A stretch of 11,898 bases of DNA from an uncultured Collinsella sp. (lineage in GTDB: Bacteria > Actinomycetota > Coriobacteriia > Coriobacteriales > Coriobacteriaceae), in assembly GCA_900549195.1 (NCBI GenBank), contig URNK01000041.1, forward strand, positions 1 to 11,898, read 5' to 3'. Shown one piece after another: positions 1 to 6,448 of this stretch; position 1 is the first letter of the stretch; each line of letters begins with the position of its first letter. A model generated the notes under the pieces. That model saw nothing but the letters and a program-made list of their open reading frames with translations. It ran no database searches and was not told the origin of the DNA. The position numbers and the translations under genes were made by a program.

Positions 1-795
1 GAGCCTCTGAGTGAACTCTTCAGCGACCCCACCTATAGCGAGTTTTTGAGCGGCATTACCGAGGAACTGTCGGAGTCGTCCTATCTGCCCGTTATCTTGC
101 AGGCGTCTTCTACGCATGAGCGCAACCGCGCACGCGAGCACTTTGAGCGCCGCTCGTTCGACGCCGTGATCGACGTCTCTCCCTACAAAGGCAGCGAGCT
201 GCTCGAGGTGCTGCGCGAGCTGGGCGTACCCACCGTGTTGTGCGGCCAGCTCGAGGGCCACCCCTATCGCGATGTGTTCTCGACGGTCTACTCTGACGAC
301 GAAGAGGGCGGACGCTTTGCGGCACTCGCCATGAAGGGGCGCGGCCGCAAAGATATCGTCGCCGTGTTGGGACCGCATGACAACCCCGCTGTTGTCGACC
401 GCCTGCGCGGCTACCGCGCCGTCTTGGGCGAAGACCTCCCAGACGCAAACGTTATCTATACCGGCTGGAACAGCGGAGACGGCTATCAGGCCATGCACCA
501 GATCCTCGCGCGCAAGATTGCTTTCGATGGCGTGCTCTGCGGATCGGACCGTATCGCGGCTGGCGTCATCACCGCACTCAACGAGGCAGGCCTATCCGTT
601 CCTGCGGACGTTTCTGTCGTCGGCTTCGACGATCACGAGATTGCGACGCGCTGCGTCCCCGCGCTCACGACCGTCCGCCAGCCCCTGCGCGAAGAAGGCC
701 ACATGGCCGCCAACATTGCGCTCGACATGATCAAGGGTGCCGAGCCTACCACCTCCGTGATGCACATGCAGCTGATCCAGAGAGACTCGCTATAA
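1..795 (+). CDS. LacI-type transcriptional regulator, ligand-binding domain (5' truncated by window edge)
   Basis: The frame is open from base 1 to the TAA at 793-795 (264 codons), so the gene begins upstream of the window and its DNA-binding helix-turn-helix is not visible. What remains is a periplasmic-binding-protein-like sensor domain of the LacI/GalR type. It has the usual C-terminal signature VSVVGFDDHEIA, followed by LTTVRQPL and the EEGHMAANIALDMI helix, which are typical of LacI-family repressors. An earlier GSDRIAAGVITALNEAG stretch fits the conserved sugar-binding-fold helix. Such proteins usually repress sugar-catabolic genes and are released by a small ligand. The ligand cannot be deduced, and the target genes, if adjacent, lie upstream. 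The hairpin array begins only two bases after the stop codon. An internal TTG at 46 is not a credible start because the homologous domain extends upstream of it. Confidence 0.9.
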   Translation, partial: EPLSELFSDPTYSEFLSGITEELSESSYLPVILQASSTHERNRAREHFERRSFDAVIDVSPYKGSELLEVLRELGVPTVLCGQLEGHPYRDVFSTVYSDDEEGGRFAALAMKGRGRKDIVAVLGPHDNPAVVDRLRGYRAVLGEDLPDANVIYTGWNSGDGYQAMHQILARKIAFDGVLCGSDRIAAGVITALNEAGLSVPADVSVVGFDDHEIATRCVPALTTVRQPLREEGHMAANIALDMIKGAEPTTSVMHMQLIQRDSL

Positions 796-796
796 G

Positions 797-1002
797 AAAC
801 TGGGGCAGGCTTTCTGCCAGACAGTTGTTGCGGAAAGCCTGCCCCGTTTTGAGCGCTCATTCTGGGGCACAGTTTCCGTTAGACAGCTCAACCGGAAACT
901 GTGCCCCATTATTTTGCCGAATTCTGGGTCGCGCTTTCCCAGAGGACCCCCCTTGGGAAAGCGCGACCCGTTCTGGACGCAAATTCCGGGTCGTAGTTTC
1001 CG
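797..1002. repeat. Tandem hairpin array, 62-base period, 3.5 units
   Basis: Four units start GGG at 802, 864, 926 and 988, exactly 62 bases apart. Units 1-3 are perfect hairpins: 802-814/833-845, 864-878/893-907 and 926-941/954-969. Each left arm reads GGG, six variable bases, then TTTC(C); each right arm is the exact complement. The variable six are GCAGGC, GCACAG and TCGCGC, and the right arms carry GCCTGC, CTGTGC and GCGCGA. Unit 4 (983-1002) keeps only the left half (GGG TCGTAG TTTCC). Each unit is preceded by ATTCT or a close variant, and loops 1 and 2 share AGACAG. The array fills the space between the converging LacI-type gene and aspS. It may act as a terminator or 3'-end stabiliser, or be a spreading repeat. 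No coding potential is apparent. Confidence 0.85.
802..849 (+). terminator. Possible terminator of the LacI-type gene (first hairpin of the array)
   Basis: A 13-bp GC-rich stem (802-814 with 833-845) has an 18-nt loop and is followed by GTTTT. It starts seven bases after the stop codon of the upstream gene. The loop is long and the T-run short for an intrinsic terminator, so this role is plausible but not certain. Confidence 0.45.
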
Positions 1003-1040
1003 CGACGCCCAGTCAACCTATACCCTCGCAACCTCGGCGT

Positions 1041-1077
1041 ATAAAAAACGAGGGAAGACACACGTCCTTCCCTCGTT
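1041..1077 (-). terminator. Intrinsic terminator of aspS
   Basis: On the minus strand an 11-bp perfect stem AACGAGGGAAG/CTTCCCTCGTT (1067-1077 and 1047-1057) with a 9-nt loop is followed directly by TTTTTTAT. It lies 24 bases downstream of the aspS stop. This is a classical Rho-independent terminator. Confidence 0.9.
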
Positions 1078-1100
1078 GCAAGCAAGATGTAGCCGCTCGC

Positions 1101-2888
1101 CTACATCAGGCGCAGGCTGACGTCCTTGAGCTGGACGCCGCTAACGGCACTCGGGGCGCCCGACATAAGGTCGGAGCCGCTGGCCGTCTTGGGAAACGCC
1201 ATGACGTCGCGGATGGAGTCGGAACCGGCGAGCAGCATGCACACGCGGTCCAGGCCCAGAGCGAAACCGCCCATCGGGGGCGCACCAAACTTGAGGGCCT
1301 CCATGAGGAAGCCAAACTGAGACTCGGCGCGCTCCTCGGTAAAGCCCAGGAGCTTGAGCATGGACATCTGCATCTCGGCGTTGTGGATACGCATACCGCC
1401 ACCGCCGGCCTCAAAGCCGTCCATGACAAAGTCGTAGGTGCACGAACCGGCCGCCAGCGGATCGGCCTCGATCTTGGCGATGTCGGTCTCGGTCGGCAGG
1501 GTAAAGGGCTGATGCTCGGCAGCATAGGCCTTGCGGTCCTCGTCCCAATGGAACAGCGGGAAATTGACGACCCACAGGAAGTCGTGGCCCTCGCGCTTGA
1601 TCTCGAGTGCGTTGGCCATGTGCGAACGCATGCCGCCCAGGATCTCGTCGGAGAGCAGGCGCGGGCCGGCGGCGAACATCACAAGGTCGCCGGGCTCGAC
1701 GTCCATGCGCTCGCGCAGAGCGGCCATCTCCTCGTCCGAGAAGAACTTGACGATGGGGCTGTTGATGGAGCCGTCCTCGCGGAAGGCGATCCATGCCAGG
1801 CCCTTGGCGCCAAACGTGGAGGCCACGCCGGCGAGCTTATCGATCTTGGCACGTGCCCAGGCACCGGCGCCCTTGGCGTTGATGGCCTTGACGACGGAGC
1901 CCTCCTCGTTTGCGGCAGTCGCAAAGACCTTGAACTTGGAGTTGGCAAAGATGTCGGTCAGGTCGACCAGGTGCATGCCATAGCGGGTATCGGGCTTGTC
2001 GGAGCCATAGGTGTCCATGGCATCCCAGTAGTTCATACGACGCAGCGGCGTGGGCATCTCGACACCCATGCGGCCGAAGGCATCGGCAAGAACCTCTTCG
2101 AGCGCGCTCATGACATCGTTCTGGTCCACGAAGGACATCTCGATATCGACCTGAGTGAACTCGGGCTGGCGGTCGGCACGCAGGTCCTCGTCGCGGAAGC
2201 ACTTGGCAACCTGGTAGTAGCGCTCGACGCCACCGACCATGAGCAGCTGCTTCAGGAGCTGCGGGGACTGCGGCAGGGCGTAGAAGTTACCCGGCTGGAT
2301 GCGGCTGGGGACGATGAAGTCGCGGGCGCCCTCGGGCGTGGACTTGAACAGGGAGGGCGTCTCGACCTCCATGAACTCACGGTTGTGCAGCGCCTCGCGA
2401 ATGGCAAAGGTGAAGTCGGAGCGCAGCTTGAGGTTGGCCATCATTTCGGGACGACGGAGGTCCAGATAGCGATAGCGCAGGCGGGTGTCCTCGCTGGTCT
2501 CGATGCCGTCCTCGATCTGGAACGGCGGGGTGACGGACGTGTTGAGCACCTCGGCGTGGTCGGTCAGGACCTCGATCTCGCCGGTCGCGAGCTTGGTGTT
2601 GGTGGTCTCCTCGCCACGGGCGCGCACGACGCCGTGGATCTTGATGGGCCACTCGGGACGCATGGTCTCGGCGATCTTAAAGGCATCGCCATCGGAGTGC
2701 TCGGGGTCGAAGGTGAGCTGCGTGATGCCCTCGCGGTCGCGAAGGTCGCAGAAGATAAGGCCGCCGTGGTCGCGGCGACGGCTCACCCAACCGGTGAGGG
2801 TGACCTCTTCGCCCACGTTCTCGAAGCGAAGCTCGCCGCAGGTACGGGTGTGCATGGAATGCTCATCGATGGGACGGGTCTGGCTCAT
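1101..2888 (-). CDS. aspS: Aspartyl-tRNA synthetase (likely non-discriminating type)
   Basis: The 595-residue protein charges tRNA-Asp with aspartate in the cytoplasm and is full length for the bacterial type. In order it shows an N-terminal OB-fold anticodon-binding domain (about residues 15-115, GWVSRRRDHGG), class II motif 2 (FRDEDLRADRQPEFTQVDIE, 231-250), the bacterial GAD insertion in the middle, and motif 3 (GFALGLDR, 541-548). The ATG at 2886-2888 is preceded by AGGAGG (2898-2903) at 9-nt spacing. His41 in the RRDHGG loop, and Glu94 where the E. coli enzyme has Lys, resemble the non-discriminating AspRS class. That class also makes Asp-tRNA-Asn for GatCAB; this subtype assignment is inference. 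The gene is divergent from serB, and a strong terminator follows the stop. Confidence 0.97.
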   Translation of the reverse strand: MSQTRPIDEHSMHTRTCGELRFENVGEEVTLTGWVSRRRDHGGLIFCDLRDREGITQLTFDPEHSDGDAFKIAETMRPEWPIKIHGVVRARGEETTNTKLATGEIEVLTDHAEVLNTSVTPPFQIEDGIETSEDTRLRYRYLDLRRPEMMANLKLRSDFTFAIREALHNREFMEVETPSLFKSTPEGARDFIVPSRIQPGNFYALPQSPQLLKQLLMVGGVERYYQVAKCFRDEDLRADRQPEFTQVDIEMSFVDQNDVMSALEEVLADAFGRMGVEMPTPLRRMNYWDAMDTYGSDKPDTRYGMHLVDLTDIFANSKFKVFATAANEEGSVVKAINAKGAGAWARAKIDKLAGVASTFGAKGLAWIAFREDGSINSPIVKFFSDEEMAALRERMDVEPGDLVMFAAGPRLLSDEILGGMRSHMANALEIKREGHDFLWVVNFPLFHWDEDRKAYAAEHQPFTLPTETDIAKIEADPLAAGSCTYDFVMDGFEAGGGGMRIHNAEMQMSMLKLLGFTEERAESQFGFLMEALKFGAPPMGGFALGLDRVCMLLAGSDSIRDVMAFPKTASGSDLMSGAPSAVSGVQLKDVSLRLM

Positions 2889-2910
2889 ACCAGTGATCCT
2901 CCTTTATGGA

Positions 2911-2950
2911 TCTGTGCCGCCCCGTGTCGTTCCGGGCGGCGTCGTACAGA
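2911..2950 (-). promoter_or_regulatory. Hairpin in the aspS 5' leader
   Basis: A 7-bp perfect stem GCCGCCC/GGGCGGC (2916-2922 and 2934-2940) with an 11-nt loop is enclosed by a second short stem TCTGT/ACAGA (2911-2915 and 2946-2950) across a 5-nt bulge. It ends seven bases before the aspS Shine-Dalgarno. It could affect translation or mRNA stability. No T-box or known riboswitch signature is visible. The remainder of the aspS-serB gap (2951-3131) holds both promoters, but I could not identify convincing -35/-10 pairs. Confidence 0.4.
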
Positions 2951-3144
2951 TTTGCCCAGCCTGCGTAAACCGCGCAGCCGGACATGGCGTTCTATCTTAT
3001 CGCACCCACGTCGATGTACCGCGAAAAAGTAACTCTTGCCCAAAGACTTGACGGAGACGAAACAATTGACGCACCGCGGCCGTCGCCCAGGCGCGCCGCG
3101 TGCGACAATGTGCCCCAATACAACTGCACTCGGAAAGGCCCACC

Positions 3145-3780
3145 ATGACTGCACGCCTCATCGTTATGGATATCGACTCCACGCTCATCAACCAGGAGGT
3201 CATCGACCTGTTGGGCGAGGAGGCCGGCGTAGGCGAGCAAGTGGCGAAGATCACCGAGCGCGCCATGCGCGGCGAGCTCGACTTTAAGCAGGCGCTCGAG
3301 GAACGCGTGGGGCTGCTTGCCGGCTTGGACGAGAGTGTGTTCGAGCGCACCTTTGAGCGCGTGACGTTTACCCCCGGCGCGTTAGAGCTTGTGCGCTCGG
3401 CACACAGCAAGGGCTGGAAGGTCGGCGTGGTAAGCGGCGGCTTCCACGAGGTCGCTGACAAGATCGTAACCGCCGCGGGCATCGATTTTTGCCTGGCCAA
3501 CCGCCTGGAAGTCATGGACGGCAAGCTCACCGGTAAGTTGGCTGCCAACATTGTGACCAAGGAGTCCAAGCTCATCCAGCTGCTGGACTGGGCAGTTGAG
3601 TGCGGTGTCGACATGGCCCATACCGTGGCAATCGGCGACGGCGCCAACGACATCCCCATGATCCAGGCCGCGGGCACTGGCATCGCGTTTTGTGCCAAGC
3701 CCAAGACGCGCGAGGCAGCCCCGTTTGCCATCGACGAGCGCAACCTGATGCTCGCCATGGACATCATCCTGCGCGACTAG
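3145..3780 (+). CDS. serB: Phosphoserine phosphatase
   Basis: The 211-residue HAD-superfamily enzyme catalyses the last step of serine synthesis, O-phosphoserine to L-serine. The nucleophile motif DIDST (Asp9, Asp11) is followed by the SerB-type cap helix region GELDF-ALEERVGLLAGL (43-61), the SGGF motif (97-100), the conserved lysine region TKESK (138-142) and the Mg-binding GDGANDIPM (164-172). I chose the ATG at 3145 because GGAAAGG (3132-3138) sits six bases upstream and the family N-terminus begins right before the DxDST strand. An ATG at 3100 in frame would add 15 unlike residues. It is short compared with E. coli SerB, lacking the N-terminal ACT-like domain, as in many bacteria. The HAD family includes related phosphatases, so the substrate is a family-based assignment. 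Confidence 0.92.
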   Translation: MTARLIVMDIDSTLINQEVIDLLGEEAGVGEQVAKITERAMRGELDFKQALEERVGLLAGLDESVFERTFERVTFTPGALELVRSAHSKGWKVGVVSGGFHEVADKIVTAAGIDFCLANRLEVMDGKLTGKLAANIVTKESKLIQLLDWAVECGVDMAHTVAIGDGANDIPMIQAAGTGIAFCAKPKTREAAPFAIDERNLMLAMDIILRD

Positions 3781-3789
3781 CCGATCTGT

Positions 3790-3818
3790 CTAACAATTGA
3801 ATCAGTCTGTCCTATAGT
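3790..3818 (+). promoter_or_regulatory. Candidate larB promoter
   Basis: CTAACA (3790-3795), a 17-base spacer and TATAGT (3813-3818) give a reasonable sigma-70 pair (4/6 and 5/6 matches). An alternative is an extended -10, TGCTAGACT, at 3863-3871, which would start transcription just before the ribosome-binding site. Either would place the palindrome at 3818-3849 across the promoter. This was read by eye only. Confidence 0.35.
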
Positions 3819-3849
3819 TTCCGAACAATTTTGTCTTAGTGTTCGGAAA
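3818..3849. promoter_or_regulatory. Palindromic operator candidate upstream of larB
   Basis: Perfect 10-bp inverted repeats TTTCCGAACA (3818-3827) and TGTTCGGAAA (3840-3849) are separated by 12 AT-rich bases. No T-run follows on either strand, so it does not look like a terminator. Its place over the predicted larB transcription start suggests a repressor site. The TetR-type protein encoded two genes downstream is the obvious but unproven candidate. Confidence 0.5.
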
Positions 3850-3894
3850 AACACCCTTTGAGTGCTAGACTTTGCGCCGTCGAAGGGAACATAT

Positions 3895-4677
3895 ATGGAT
3901 AAGCGAGATCTAGAGCAGCTACTGAGCGATGTTGCCGGCGGATCAGTCACCCCTGCCGACGCCCTCACACGCATCCAGACGGCTCCGACCGCCGATTTAG
4001 GCTTTGCGCAGCTCGATCTTTCGCGCGGAGTGCGCCAGGGAGCCGGCGAGGTTGTCTACGGTGCCGGTAAAACCGCCGAGCAAATTGCCGCCATTATCGA
4101 AGCGCTGCGCGATGCCGGCCAGGAGCGCATCCTGGTCACGCGCCTGGATGCCGAAAAGGCAGCCCGCACCTCGGAGCTCCTCGGCAACGGCATCGACCTG
4201 GGATATGTCCCGGACGCGCAGCTCGCCCTCGTGGGCGGCAAGCCCTCCCCTACCGGCAACGGACGCATCGTCGTCGCCTGCGCCGGCACGAGCGACCTGC
4301 CCGTCGCCGAGGAAGCCGCGTTGACGGCCGAGTTCTATGGCAACGAGGTCGACCGCCTCTACGACGTAGGCGTCGCCGGCCTGCACCGCCTACTCGCGCA
4401 TGCCGAGGAACTTGCCCAGGCACAGGTGGTCATCGCCATCGCCGGCATGGAGGGCGCGTTGGCGAGCGTTATCGGCGGCCTGGTGAGCTGTCCGGTCATC
4501 GCCGTTCCCACCAGCGTGGGCTACGGCGCAAGTTTTGGTGGCGTAGCCGCACTGCTCGCCATGCTCAACTCCTGTGCCAGCGGCGTATCGGTCGTCAATA
4601 TCGACAACGGCTTTGGCGCCGCTTACCAGGCAAGTCTTATCAATCATCTGAGCGCCGGCACACCCCGCGCCCGCTAA
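3895..4677 (+). CDS. larB: LarB, nickel-pincer cofactor biosynthesis carboxylase/hydrolase
   Basis: The 260-residue protein is predicted to carboxylate the pyridinium ring of nicotinic acid adenine dinucleotide and hydrolyse off AMP. This gives pyridinium-3,5-biscarboxylic acid mononucleotide, the first step of the nickel-pincer cofactor pathway. The N-terminal helical part carries DLSRGVRQGAGEVVYGAGKT (41-60). The C-terminal PurE-like half has CAGTSDLPVAEEA (129-141), AIAGMEGALASVIGGLVSCP (181-200), PTSVGYGASFGG (205-216) and LNSCASGVSVVNIDNGFGA (224-242). Cys227 in NSCASG is the likely counterpart of the catalytic cysteine reported for Lactiplantibacillus LarB. I start at the ATG at 3895, with AAGGGA (3883-3888) in front. 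A TTG at 3862 is open in frame but has no family support. larC follows after ten bases, with its Shine-Dalgarno overlapping the larB stop, so the two are co-transcribed. Confidence 0.95.
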   Translation: MDKRDLEQLLSDVAGGSVTPADALTRIQTAPTADLGFAQLDLSRGVRQGAGEVVYGAGKTAEQIAAIIEALRDAGQERILVTRLDAEKAARTSELLGNGIDLGYVPDAQLALVGGKPSPTGNGRIVVACAGTSDLPVAEEAALTAEFYGNEVDRLYDVGVAGLHRLLAHAEELAQAQVVIAIAGMEGALASVIGGLVSCPVIAVPTSVGYGASFGGVAALLAMLNSCASGVSVVNIDNGFGAAYQASLINHLSAGTPRAR

Positions 4678-4687
4678 GGAGCATTCC

Positions 4688-5599
4688 ATGTCCAATCATC
4701 AGCACACGCTTATCATCGACGGCACCTCGGGCATCAGCGGCGATATGACCGTCGCGGCCCTGCTCGACCTGGGCGCCAGCGAGGAGCACCTGCGCGAACA
4801 GCTCGCCACACTGCCGGTCGACGGCTTTACGATCGCCGTCACGCGCGTAAACAAGCATGGCATCGACGCCTGCGATTTCGACGTTCAGCTGGCAGAAGAG
4901 CTCGAGAACCACGACCACGACATGGCATGGCTCTACGGCAACGAAGCAGCTGCCGAGCACACGCACGAGCACGAGCACCACCATCATGACCATGACGAGC
5001 ATGAGCACTGCCATGAGCATGACCATGAGACCCACGGCCATGGCCACGAGGGTCACCATCACGCCCACCACCATCACCACCGTTCTTTGGCGGACGTCAC
5101 CGCCATCATCGACGGCTCGCAGTTAAGCGATGGCGCCAAGCGTCGTGCGCACGCCATCTTTACCGCGCTCGCCGCCTCCGAGGCCAAGGCCCACGGCAAA
5201 ACGCCCGAGACCGTCATGTTCCACGAGGTAGGCGCCGTCGATTCCATCGTCGACGTCTGCTCTGTCGCCATCTGCCTCGATGACCTGGGCATCGAGGATA
5301 TTGTCGTCGAGTCGCTCTCCGAGGGCCACGGCACCATCCACTGTGCCCACGGCCTCATGCCCATTCCCGTCCCCGCTGTCGTCAACCTGTGCCAGGCGGG
5401 CAATATCGCCCTCACGCCTGCACCGGTCGCCGGCGAGCTCGTGACGCCCACGGGTGCCGCCATCGTCACCGCGCTGCGCACGTCCGACCAACTGCCCTCA
5501 CGCTACCGCATCGAGGCCGTCGGCTACGGCGCCGGTAAGCGCCCCTACGAGGGTTGCTCCGGTACGCTCCGTTGTCTGCTCGTTCACGTGGATGCATAG
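4688..5599 (+). CDS. larC: LarC N-terminal (LarC1-type) nickel insertion protein, His-rich, lacking LarC2
   Basis: LarC is the CTP-dependent nickel insertase that completes the pincer cofactor. This 303-residue protein matches only the first LarC domain. It shows DGTSGISGDMTVAALLDLGA (11-30), FHEVGAVDSIVDV (178-190), EGHGTIHCAHGLMPIPVPAV (212-231), ELVTPTGAAIV (250-260) and the closing GYGAGKRP (279-286). It then ends after LLVHVDA with a clean TAG. Residues 91-131 hold 24 histidines in 41 positions, interleaved with Asp/Glu, probably a metal reservoir. Family members usually continue for over 100 residues into LarC2, which binds CTP. In Lactiplantibacillus plantarum the two parts are joined by programmed frameshifting. 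Here no LarC2-like sequence follows in any frame; the -1 frame downstream is a TetR protein. AAGGAG (4676-4681) precedes the ATG by six bases. Confidence 0.92.
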   Translation: MSNHQHTLIIDGTSGISGDMTVAALLDLGASEEHLREQLATLPVDGFTIAVTRVNKHGIDACDFDVQLAEELENHDHDMAWLYGNEAAAEHTHEHEHHHHDHDEHEHCHEHDHETHGHGHEGHHHAHHHHHRSLADVTAIIDGSQLSDGAKRRAHAIFTALAASEAKAHGKTPETVMFHEVGAVDSIVDVCSVAICLDDLGIEDIVVESLSEGHGTIHCAHGLMPIPVPAVVNLCQAGNIALTPAPVAGELVTPTGAAIVTALRTSDQLPSRYRIEAVGYGAGKRPYEGCSGTLRCLLVHVDA

Positions 5600-5601
5600 C
5601 C

Positions 5602-6141
5602 ATGGATGCCCGCAAAGAAAAAAGCCGCGCCGCTATTGTCACGGCGTTCTCCGAGCTGCTACGCGAAGAGGACTACGGCAAGATTACCGTCGGCGACATC
5701 ATCGCGCGCGCTCACGTAGGCCGCGCGACATTCTACGGCCTCTTTAAGAGCAAAGACGACCTACTGTCCGAGCTCGTGAGCGACATCTGCACCCACGCCC
5801 TCGACGACGATGGCACACCGCTCGACGACCCACTCGTGCAGGTCGAGCATATCCTCAACAACCTCTGGGAACGCCGTCAGGGCGTTCGAGCCCTCGTAGC
5901 CGGCGCGGGCTCACGCGTCTTCGCCGACTGCTTACGCAAGACCATCATGTCACGAGCAGCCGAAACCGTCTCCGCCGACCCCGCAGGCCCCGCCGGCACC
6001 ATGGACCGCAGCTTCTTACTACACCACATAGCCTCAAGCTTCGTAGGAATGGTCCAATGGTGGGCATGGCACAACTTCGAAGCAGAAAAAGTCAACGTAG
6101 CCAAAGACTACCTCTCAGCCATAAAGCCCCTCTTCAACTAA
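5602..6141 (+). CDS. TetR/AcrR-family transcriptional regulator
   Basis: The 179-residue protein has the TetR DNA-binding domain at its N-terminus. The helix-turn-helix spans about residues 28-47 (ITVGDIIARAHVGRATFYGLF), followed by KSKDDLLSELV. The C-terminal ligand/dimer domain is of an uncharacterised type. The ATG at 5602 lies two bases after the larC stop, with no strong ribosome-binding site of its own, so translation is probably coupled to larC. An upstream in-frame ATG at 5554 inside larC is not supported by the family alignment. Its position as third gene of the larB unit suggests it controls lar genes in response to lactate, nickel or cofactor; that is inference. Codon use near the 3' end (TTA, CTA, GTA, TCA) is less GC-biased than in larB/larC, consistent with low expression. 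Confidence 0.9.
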   Translation: MDARKEKSRAAIVTAFSELLREEDYGKITVGDIIARAHVGRATFYGLFKSKDDLLSELVSDICTHALDDDGTPLDDPLVQVEHILNNLWERRQGVRALVAGAGSRVFADCLRKTIMSRAAETVSADPAGPAGTMDRSFLLHHIASSFVGMVQWWAWHNFEAEKVNVAKDYLSAIKPLFN

Positions 6142-6193
6142 GTAAGAACCTCATCCCAAAGCATCGCCCCAACCCAGGCCGCCACGCATCCCA

Positions 6194-6275
6194 AAGTGTC
6201 ATTCACACTTCAACGCCCCCAACAGCAACAAGCCCCTCCCATCTATATTCAGATATATATGTTGGGCTGCTTGTT
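6194..6275. other. Short inverted repeats between tetR and the 127-nt element
   Basis: The tetR-larD gap (6142-6448) holds no gene. Before the large element it has a 6-bp hairpin AAGTGT/ACACTT (6194-6199 and 6205-6210, 5-nt loop) and an interrupted stem AACAAGC/GCTTGTT (6227-6233 and 6269-6275). The interrupted stem encloses CCCA/TGGG and an AT-rich stretch. Neither is followed by a T-run, so function as a terminator is uncertain. Confidence 0.35.
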
Positions 6276-6297
6276 CGAAGGCAACTGGATTCCCGCA

Positions 6298-6424
6298 GGG
6301 TCCGGCATAGGTTAACTTTCCGCCGCATTCCGCAGGACGCAAGAAGCTCCCGCCGCACGAAGTGCGCAGCGGGAGCTTCTTGCATGTCCGAGGACGCGGC
6401 GGAAAGTTAACCTATGCCGGACCC
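6298..6424. repeat. 127-nt structured hairpin element, copy 1
   Basis: A perfect 29-bp outer stem (6298-6326 with 6396-6424) leads to an asymmetric internal loop: ATTCCGCA (6327-6334) against GAGGAC (6390-6395). Next come a 4-bp stem GGAC/GTCC (6335-6338, 6386-6389) and a 2-nt bulge AT (6384-6385). A 15-bp stem GCAAGAAGCTCCCGC (6339-6353) with its complement at 6369-6383 follows. It is capped by a 5-bp hairpin CGCAC-GAA-GTGCG (6354-6366). The element lies between the converging tetR and larD genes. No T-run follows on either strand, so it is not a standard intrinsic terminator. It has the same length and architecture as 9238-9364, with mostly different stem sequences. It could be a structured 3' UTR, a small RNA or a hairpin-type mobile repeat. 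Confidence 0.85.
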
Positions 6425-6448
6425 GGGCGTTATATCAATTGTCTTGGC

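Noticed and set aside
802..969. CRISPR array reading of the 62-base periodic units
   Set aside because: Each unit is a self-complementary hairpin with conserved flanks and only six variable paired bases. There are no direct repeats of CRISPR length, no unique spacers and no cas genes.
825..3032. 735-codon plus-strand frame over aspS, with other long frames opposite larA and ppc
   Set aside because: Antisense shadows of clear genes caused by high GC content; no family signatures, and the frame runs through the hairpin array.
3066..3109. TTGACG and GACAAT as a serB promoter
   Set aside because: The elements are 32 bases apart, far beyond normal spacing.
5554..5601. Possible -1 frameshift fusing LarC with the downstream TetR frame
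   Set aside because: The TetR frame is the -1 frame and overlaps the end of larC, but the fusion would join unrelated domains and I see no slippery heptamer with a following structure. The ATG at 5602 is a simple coupled start.
6298..6424. Inverted repeat as ends of a miniature transposon (MITE)
   Set aside because: No flanking target-site duplication is visible, and inter-copy identity lies in the internal loop rather than at the termini. A mobile origin stays possible but is not shown.
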